Assembly (NCBI GenBank): GCA_013350335.1 | Contig: CM023541.1 | Span: 34,402,739 to 34,466,738, forward strand | Source: Chimonanthus salicifolius | Taxonomy: Eukaryota > Streptophyta > Magnoliopsida > Laurales > Calycanthaceae | DNA length: 64,000 nucleotides | Reading direction: 5' to 3' | In this document: positions 58,201-64,000 of the stretch, one piece after another | Position numbering within the stretch: the stretch's first letter is position 1 | Layout of the letters: each line of letters starts with the position of its first letter | Position numbers and translations under genes: made by a program | The notes under the pieces: generated by a model | The model's input: only the letters and a program-made list of their open reading frames with translations | Database searches by the model: none | What the model was told of the DNA's origin: nothing

Positions 58201-61200
58201 TGGTGTAGATTTTTTACTATTACACCAATGAACACAAGTTTGGTGCAAACTCTCCGAATAGCCTCACTTGGGCCCACATGGATGGGTGAGTTTGAAAAGC
58301 CTTGGCTTATATATGGTGTCTATAAAATCTCCTTGATTGGATAAGAGAGGTAATATACGCTCTAAAAATTTCATATTTATCTAACAGTAGAAATTCATTA
58401 AGTTAGATCAATGGGGCTTTAAAAGTCAAATTGGTATCAAATTGGATACAAGTGTCATTTATAGGGGTTAGTGGGAGTGAGGGACAGAATGGTCCAATGT
58501 GGACCCCACAATCTAAAGTTTGCACCAAACTGTGTGCATATGTAGGAGCTCTTCCTTGAGAACAAGGTTTAAAGGGCCCCAAAATAAAAGGTGAAAATGA
58601 ATGCAGTTTTGAATGGACTCAAATTGAGTAGGGATCCAATTCACAGGGCAAGGTAGGGGTGTTAGTATGGCCAAGGTGGGGCCCATTTGGGCAAAAGAAA
58701 ATTGTGTCCCTTGTGTGCAAATATTGTTAGAGCCACGGTTTATCTGTGTCTCCTGTCTTGTCAATTCCGTGACTGAGTCTGAGCCTTGCCTCGAGAAAAC
58801 TGAAGATGTTGCATCAAGTTATTTGAAGACCAGAAGCAAGCTACAGAATTTCTCCATGTGTTTGGCAACCTATTAGGTAAAATGGACCTTAGTTGACCCT
58901 AGATTGACCCTAAATGCCCTTAGGCAAGGACCTCATAGTAGAATTTTCCTGAGACTATTGAACCCAGGTCTAAGGTTTTCTAACATGCGGGTTCGATCCT
59001 TTGAGCTCGGAGACTCAAAGGTGCTCTCGACCCTTCGAGCCAAATACCAGAGATTGATATGTTTTTCAGTAAAAATTGCGCTCGGGTTCAATCCTTCGAG
59101 CCAAGCTCGAGTCCTCAAGCTTGATGACTCGAAGGCGTTCTAGATCCTTCGAAAGATTTATCAGAGACCTAAAACAGTAATAGTGAAAAACTCTCTCGGG
59201 TCTAAATCCTCGAGGATTGATCTCAAGGATCCAAGGCTGGTTCGACCCCCCGAGCCTAGACTTCTAGAGATCGAAGACTAGCCGTTGTTGCATAGTTGTA
59301 GTAGCCGTTGTAGGCTTCAACCCTCTGAGGAATACTCTCAATTGGTCGAGAAGTAGCCGTTATGAACAGTTAATTATAAATACCAGGCTCGTTTTTCTAA
59401 GTGGGATTACGCAAAATTAAGTGAGAATTAAACCTAATCTCTCACAGTCTCTTTGTAGAGGTTCCAGTCATTGCTAATCATCTTTGAACCTCTATTAATC
59501 TTCCATAATCACATCATCTTTGAACCTCTATTAATCTTCCATAATCACATCATCAATTGAATAGGATCCTTACCCAATATGGATGCCATTCTGAGTTGAT
59601 CACATCGTTGGATTCAAATTCATTCAATACTGGCCCCATTTTTACTTTTGATTTTTGGACCCTTAAAAATCAGGGCTTTTGAAATCCAAGGGATATGATT
59701 TTTTATGAGAAGCATCATATGGAAAATACCTTTCAAATGGACCCCACACCACCTCCTAGCCCCACCCATTTGGCCCCCACAGGGCCACTTGGGGACTGTC
59801 GTGCATGGGCGATGTTGCCAGGTGAACCTATATATATATATATATATATATATATCTGCAAATGAGGTTGGATATAAGTTTGGTGCAAACTTTAGATTGA
59901 GGGGCCTACGATGGGCCCAATGGATCTATTCGTCTCCTCACAGCCATCTACTCCCGTGAATAACCCCTATACCCAATTTGACATCAATTTAACTTTTAAA
60001 GCCTATTGATCTAACTCAATGAATTTCTACAATTAGATAAATGTGAAATTTTGACGGTTTTAAAAAAATATGGCTTCTCTAATCCAATCAAGATGAAATT
60101 TTATTGGCACCATATACAAGCCAAGCCTTTCAAACCCACCCATCCATGTCGGACCAAGTGGAGCCATCAGAAACTTGGTGCAAACTACTTTGTCAAGGAT
60201 CGCTACTTATATATATGTATATATTCCAAAGAGACCTCCTATGTCGGGCCCTCCAATGATCAATCCAAACCGTTCATATTCACCTACCCTGTATGGATTG
60301 GTATATATCCCAAATTGGCACCCATCCACCTTTTAAACATTGTTGGATTTACAAACCAAAAAATCGCATTTATCTAAGGCCGATAAAACAATTAAATTTT
60401 GAACTCATATATTTTTCATCATGATGATCGGATGGGGCAGAAATTTGAATGTGTGTATACCGTTTGCACCAAAGTTGTGCAAACTCGTTTGTTGAGTTAT
60501 TTATAGTTGCACGGCGCCGCGCATGCACGACACTGTGAAGTTGGCCCTATGGGGCCCACATGGTGGGGGCTAGGGTGGGTGGGATGACATCCATTTGAAA
60601 GGAATTTCCATGTGATGCTACTTATTAGAAAATCAGGTCCAATGAATTTCAAAAGCCATAACTTTAAAAAGTCCCAAAATCAACAGTGATAAATGGGGGC
60701 AGTTTTGCCAATCACTCAAAAGGATTGAAGGAATAAGAAATGTCACATGTATATCCTAAATGGAGAGGGAAAGAAAAGATTAGGTGTAACTAGTCGCATC
60801 GGTTGCATCAGGTCAATTTCCATTTTTATATTTTATTAAATACATAAATAATCTAGTGATACTGATTGAAAATAGACTTAGTGAGCTACAATAGGACCAA
60901 TTTTCAGCCCAACATTTGATTTCTAACCACTTGATCTTATACTCAAAATCATTAAGTGTCCTTGAATTTTTTTTTAAAGACGCCTAATAAGTTCAGTCAC
61001 TAAGATCAAGTAGCTAGAAATTGAATTTTGGACTAAGATTTGGTCCCTTTCTATCTCATAAAATCTACTTTCGATTTGTACAATCAGTTTTTTTGTTGAT
61101 CCTAATGAAAATTTAAAAAATAGGGAATTTGTACTGGTCTTTGGAAAGGGAAGTCACACAAAAAGTCCTGTTACAAAATCCAAATTTTTTGGCCGAATTA

Positions 61201-63056
61201 TTCAGATACACAATCATCATCACTCGTTGTATAGTCATTTATCCCATCAATCTAGAGTTGGAAATATTCAGATACGTGAACTAAATGCATATTATACACG
61301 AAGTCGTCAATACAAATAATAAAGGCATAACTTTTGCATAATACTTATAAAAAAGTTTTTCTAAAATATGGCAATACGCGTAGCATACACGTATAATGTG
61401 TGTCTTGATTAACTAAGGCCACACCCATATGGCAATAATATAGTATAACAGATAGGAAAGAATTTCAATTAAACAATAGCTTCTCAACACATACCGCTGT
61501 TGCACCCGCCTTCTCCAAATTCAGGCCATGATCAACATCATGCGCACGAACAAATGTCTTCACATTGGGAAAATATTTGCTCAAAGCCCAAACAGTTCTA
61601 TAATTTGCACCAGGGGTATCTAAGGTTATTGCAGCAGCACATGCTCTTTCAGCACCAACTTTGTGTAGGACCTACTCAGGTACAAGGAAATGTCAAAGAG
61701 TGCATATGAAGAAAAGAATTCTCAAGCTATATGCTAGTTTTGTTACCTCTCGACTCCCTGCATCCCCAAAATATACAGGAAGATCAAGCGCCCGCCCAAC
61801 TGCTACTCGGTCACTGAAAGAGTAAAAGTTGAAAGGGCATAATACATTTGCCAATATGAACATGAAAATCTGGTTGAAATGAAACAGAGTATGCATTGCC
61901 TAATCAGCCATCTCTCTGTGTATGCAGGGGTGTGGATGGGTGGGTGGGTGGGGTTGGTTTTGTTTGCATAGGTTTGAGATCGTAAGATACAATAACAGGG
62001 TCATGCTTTTTCCTCAAGTATTTGCCACTGAAGAAGAAAAATAAAAATAGAGAAATATTCTTTTGAAGTAAAAAATAGAGAAATATTGGAGAAATGTTAT
62101 TCATATCAAAGGAATTCTCTTAATAGAGGTACTCCACAATTATCTTTCAAGAAAAAGAGAAGTATCCTGCTCTTCTTAATCAAAAAGATTCATATCTCAA
62201 AGAGGTTGACAATAAGTTATTTCAAAATTGACTATTTGTTCCTTTGTTAGAGGTGTTCCAAAAATGTCTGATTGGAGAATGGAAGGATCTGCACAATTAC
62301 ATGTTCATTCATCACTTCGTGAAAAACATTAGGTATGAATATGTCAGATGCGTGTCACTCAATTGGTGAAATAATCATCTTCATCATCTAAGTCATTTGT
62401 CCCATCAATCTAAGGTTGACTCTCATACTTGGATTTGGAAATTTGTTTCATTGGCCAATTACCTATATGATGAATAATCTCTCCCAAAAAAAACATGTTT
62501 TCTTTTACTGGCACAAAAAAAAAAAAGGTTGCGAATGAATAAGATATTGAGGAATTGCCCATATCTAAAATCAACATTATTGAACTGTCCAAGATGTAAA
62601 CACTGTTACATGTTAATGTTTTTGAGCACTATACAAAGAATACAGACCCTACAATATATACAAAAATAGTCTTCCAAAGTGTTTACACTTTACAGCCTAT
62701 TAAGTGTTCCCAAGGACTGAGGAGTTTAGATAAAAATAGCCTTCAAAGAATGGTTAGCAAATTTATTCCATTGGTTAAAGTCAGAGCCACGATCCTTGCC
62801 CAACACCATTACTTAATAAGAAAAAGACACTTACCTACTCACATCAAGAGCAACAAATGGAATTAATCGCTCAGAAAGAAGCTGTGCAATGATCTACAAA
62901 GAGGGAAAATCTGTTGTAATATTCCAATATATACAAATGCCTATAAATAAAAGTATAGATTTCACTTTAAGGGTCTCAAACTAAAAAGAATTGGGCACGC
63001 ACCTGGCCAACACGACCAAACCCACATATGATGATATGATCTTGCAAATCATCCGT
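49138..63056 (-). CDS. KEA2: K+ efflux antiporter KEA1/KEA2-type, chloroplastic: C-terminal seven exons
   Basis: Seven exons on the minus strand: 63056-63003, 62893-62835, 61813-61747, 61671-61495, 57708-57652, 55557-55483, 49257-49138. All are bounded by AG and GT, and phases join without a break into 202 codons plus TAG. The product begins [18 protein letters not shown], a TrkA-N/RCK_N domain with glycine-rich GFGRVG nucleotide-binding loop, and continues through [60 protein letters not shown] and [19 protein letters not shown] to the short tail [13 protein letters not shown]. These match my memory of Arabidopsis KEA1/KEA2, K+/H+ exchangers of the chloroplast inner envelope needed for plastid osmotic and pH balance. 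The transmembrane exchanger part lies beyond the right edge. KEA1 and KEA2 cannot be told apart here. Introns reach 6.2 kb. Confidence 0.95.
50160..51400. other. KEA intron stretch, G-rich then CT-rich
   Basis: Purine-rich patch 50230-50830, unlike the AT-rich surroundings; likely an old inserted element, family not recognised. No supported gene. Confidence 0.35.
51690..52560 (+). pseudogene. Retroelement ORF1 (DUF4283-like) remnant inside the KEA intron
   Basis: Fragments read [19 protein letters not shown] (about 51750), then after a stop [20 protein letters not shown] (about 51885), [12 protein letters not shown] and, after a frameshift, [16 protein letters not shown] (about 52044). The WVRVYGLPL and IKIEDVWHE blocks are typical of plant LINE/retroelement ORF1 proteins of the DUF4283 type. 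Stops and shifts make it dead. A further frame to about 52550 (Pro/Ser/Lys-rich) may be its tail. Confidence 0.6.
52981..54021 (-). pseudogene. Ty3/gypsy polyprotein remnant: integrase core and C-terminal part
   Basis: On the minus strand: [17 protein letters not shown] with first catalytic aspartate and [12 protein letters not shown] (53920-53820); then, in another frame, [13 protein letters not shown] and [10 protein letters not shown] (53735-53610) with second aspartate and glutamate regions; then after a GC-rich disturbed stretch [26 protein letters not shown] and FHVSQLK (53230-53110), the integrase C-terminal region. Frames are broken several times and the usual SDRD is LDFD. It inserted antisense relative to the plus strand, i.e. 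the same direction as KEA. Confidence 0.85.
54022..55482. other. KEA intron, remaining sequence
   Basis: No gene was recognised. A GAACGGTTCGAAAC / CCGTTCCGTTTT patch at 54500-54610 may be part of a non-autonomous element; boundaries not found. Confidence 0.4.
55483..55557 (-). CDS. KEA2: KEA exon, sixth in window
   Basis: Twenty-five codons, [16 protein letters not shown] to HLSELTE, phase 0 at both ends, AG before 55557 and GT after 55483. Confidence 0.95.
55690..55817 (+). mobile_element. LINE-like 3' end in the KEA intron
   Basis: A T-rich stretch ends TTTTTTCTCTAATGAAATCTTCCATTACC followed by poly-A-like sequence, the usual look of plant L1 3' ends. No reverse-transcriptase frame is present, so it is 5'-truncated. 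Its direction is antisense to KEA. Confidence 0.45.
57403..57452. repeat. Short tandem duplication, about 26 bp twice
   Basis: AGCTTCATCAAATTAATAAAGCAAG occurs twice in direct order within the KEA intron. Confidence 0.85.
57652..57708 (-). CDS. KEA2: KEA exon, fifth in window
   Basis: Nineteen codons reading [19 protein letters not shown], phase 0 at both ends. Confidence 0.95.
58233..58540. mobile_element. MITE of the TTTGGTGCAAA family, copy 1
   Basis: Left end CACAAGTTTGGTGCAAACT and right end AGTTTGCACCAAACTGTGTG are inverse of each other. About 300 bp, no coding capacity. Interior shares GGGCCCACATGGATGGGTG, CCTTGGCTTATATATGG and CTTTTAAAGCC-type phrases with the copy at 59868, there in inverse order. 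Confidence 0.7.
58930..59400. repeat. Interspersed CTTCGAGCC / GACTCGAAGG motif repeats
   Basis: Short motifs around TTCGAGCC, GGTTCGA(T/A)CC and GACTC(A/G)AAGG recur irregularly on both strands. The style is like the repeat in the 14.5-17.4 kb LTR, so this could be LTR-derived. Confidence 0.45.
59478..59549. repeat. 36-bp perfect tandem duplication
   Basis: A 36-base unit beginning TCATCTTTGAACCTCT is repeated without change at 59478 and 59514, so it is recent. Confidence 0.9.
59829..59855. repeat. (TA)n microsatellite
   Basis: TA dinucleotides at the inner edge of the left arm of the long-TIR element. Confidence 0.95.
59868..60190. mobile_element. MITE of the TTTGGTGCAAA family, copy 2, inverse orientation
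   Basis: Begins AAGTTTGGTGCAAACTTTAG and ends GAAACTTGGTGCAAACTAC. The interior matches copy 1 in inverse order (CCCAATTTGACATCAATTT, TTAGATAAATGTGAAATTTT, CACCCATCCATGTC). It lies inside the long-TIR element. A fragment with the same motif occurs at 60461-60493. Confidence 0.65.
60711..61494. other. KEA intron, remaining sequence
   Basis: AT-rich intron sequence; no element or frame recognised. Confidence 0.5.
61495..61671 (-). CDS. KEA2: KEA exon, fourth in window
   Basis: Fifty-nine codons, [20 protein letters not shown] to NLEKAGATA, phase 0 at both ends; the longest exon in the window and the heart of the second half of the RCK_N fold. Confidence 0.96.
61747..61813 (-). CDS. KEA2: KEA exon, third in window
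   Basis: Sixty-seven bases; the first base completes a Ser codon, then [19 protein letters not shown] and SRE. GT at 61746-61745. Confidence 0.95.
61814..62834. other. KEA intron, 1.0 kb
   Basis: AT-rich with short poly-A/T runs; nothing recognised. Confidence 0.5.
62835..62893 (-). CDS. KEA2: KEA exon, second in window
   Basis: Fifty-nine bases, [19 protein letters not shown] plus two bases of the next Ser codon. Joins in frame with 61813. Confidence 0.95.
63003..63056 (-). CDS. KEA2: KEA exon, first in window
   Basis: Eighteen codons, [18 protein letters not shown], with the GFGRVG nucleotide-binding loop. The next upstream exon is not in 63057-64000. Confidence 0.95.
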
Positions 63057-63419
63057 CTAGATACACAAAATATTTAGAGAATCCAAAGATATAGGAGTCA
63101 GAATGTTTTCAAATCAAAGCCGTATCAATGGTGCATTTACCATATGAAAAACTCTTATGTAAGTAATGTAGGGATGATATGATAAAACTGTGAAGCATAA
63201 ATACAGAACCAACAACCAATTATTGAATCATCATTTTCTTGGTGAAGTGTTGAAGATCAACACCATGTCACCTATACACATCCAATGCACAATGCAAAGG
63301 ATCTAATATGTGAAATTATCAGCTGTTACTCACAATCCCTATGCAAGACCTTAGCTTTTGCGACCTTTTTCTCAAGCAAAATTCGCACATACATATGTAA
63401 CCATGTTGAACAACTCTGA

Positions 63420-63799
63420 TGTAGGACACGTTGCCGAGATCCTCATGTGGATACTACTATTTTTATTTTATTTATTCTTAGTAGATTTTACTTTTGTTAA
63501 TTTTGTTTTTGGTGTCTTAGAGTAATTAGGAAACACAATTGCTATCTTCGTTGGAGTCCTTGTTTTAGTCGGATAGGAAAGCCAGGTCGGTGGCCTTCCC
63601 AATCGAGTCTAGAGTATTTTTTCCTATTTTCGAGTGTTGTTTTCTTATAAATACGGATGGATGTAAGAGAGAGAAGAACACAATGATAATGAATGAATAA
63701 AAATTATTGAAGGCATAGCCTTTTTCCTATCTTCTTCTCCTGTCATAGATACAGGCATATCTTCTTCTTCCTGCCAAGCTGCAGGTTGGTTCCGCATCA
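63420..63799 (+). mobile_element. 5' LTR of a retrotransposon running off the right edge
   Basis: TGTAGGACACG...GCATCA, about 380 bp, with promoter-like CTTATAAATACGG (63644) and AATGAATAAAAATT near 63690. ATTGGTTTAGAGCCAAG begins at 63800, a variant of the TTGGTATCAGAGC primer-binding site. The body lies beyond 64000. It sits in the KEA intron, antisense to KEA. Confidence 0.55.
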
Positions 63800-63813
63800 A
63801 TTGGTTTAGAGCC
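63800..63813 (+). other. Primer-binding site variant
   Basis: ATTGGTTTAGAGCC directly follows the LTR end CA; differs from the canonical tRNA-iMet site by loss or change of two bases. Confidence 0.5.
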
Positions 63814-64000
63814 AAGTTCTCTGTATCTCTGTTATACAGATACGACCCTGTTTTGGAGGCAGGTCCCTGCATTATCAGGGAGATCGTGGTTTCCCCTCCC
63901 TTTGCCAAAAGGAAAAAAAAAAAACCACCACCCACAAAAAAAAAAACCCTGATATACCAACCTCTTCGAGCCCAGCCTTGTTTTCGCCCCATCCAGCAGT

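Larger units (their letters stand above)
59626..60710. mobile_element. Long-TIR (fold-back) element in the KEA intron
   Basis: About 190 bp at the left (ACTGGCCCCATTT... GGCTTTTGAAAT... CTTTCAAATGGA... GTCGTGCATG) is matched in inverse by 60505-60710. The arms are similar but clearly diverged. The interior holds a (TA)n tract and a copy of the TTTGGTGCAAA MITE. No transposase frame. Target duplication not resolved. Confidence 0.7.

Overview
This is nuclear DNA from a flowering plant with a transposon-rich genome. The evidence is three plant gene families (a P-class PPR protein, an NF-Y subunit C and a chloroplast KEA K+/H+ antiporter), GT/AG introns up to 6.2 kb, and a dense layer of plant mobile DNA: MULE, TRIM, Ty3/gypsy-type LTRs, tRNA-derived SINE-like copies and MITEs. 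The lineage cannot be fixed by reading alone. No organellar, bacterial or viral block was seen.

Layout. 1-4.7 kb: AT-rich intergenic DNA with short repeats. 4.68-10.97 kb: a decayed Mutator-like element whose terminal inverted repeats are built from many copies of a 16-bp palindrome; it carries two convergent, broken genes (a MULE transposase and a second gene resembling the putative plant transposon protein / Transposase_32 family). 11-14.5 kb: AT-rich DNA, then a CT-rich stretch with a copia-like primer-binding site. 14.5-17.4 kb: a solo LTR. 18.6-19.4 kb: two adjacent related MITEs with 9-bp target duplications. 19.4-23.9 kb: intergenic DNA with SINE-like and dispersed repeats. 23.9-34 kb: a nested pile of LTR and TRIM elements, including a 4.3-kb solo LTR bounded by CCCTC and a TRIM bounded by GCATG, which can be untangled base by base.

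Genes. Only three look intact or functional. The first is an intronless mitochondrial-type PPR protein at 37.0-39.3 kb (+), very similar to Arabidopsis At1g05670. The second is a short intronless NF-YC-like gene at 43.8-44.2 kb (-). The third is the last seven exons (202 codons plus stop) of a KEA1/KEA2-type chloroplast envelope K+ efflux antiporter, on the minus strand from 63.06 down to 49.14 kb; its 5' part lies beyond the right edge. The KEA introns hold retroelement remnants (DUF4283-like ORF1, Ty3/gypsy integrase), a LINE-like 3' end, MITEs, a long-TIR fold-back element and, at the right edge, an LTR followed by a primer-binding site.

The genes are functionally unrelated (organellar RNA metabolism, transcription, plastid ion balance). 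What links the window is its mobile-element history, which the boundaries and target duplications allow to be ordered in several places.
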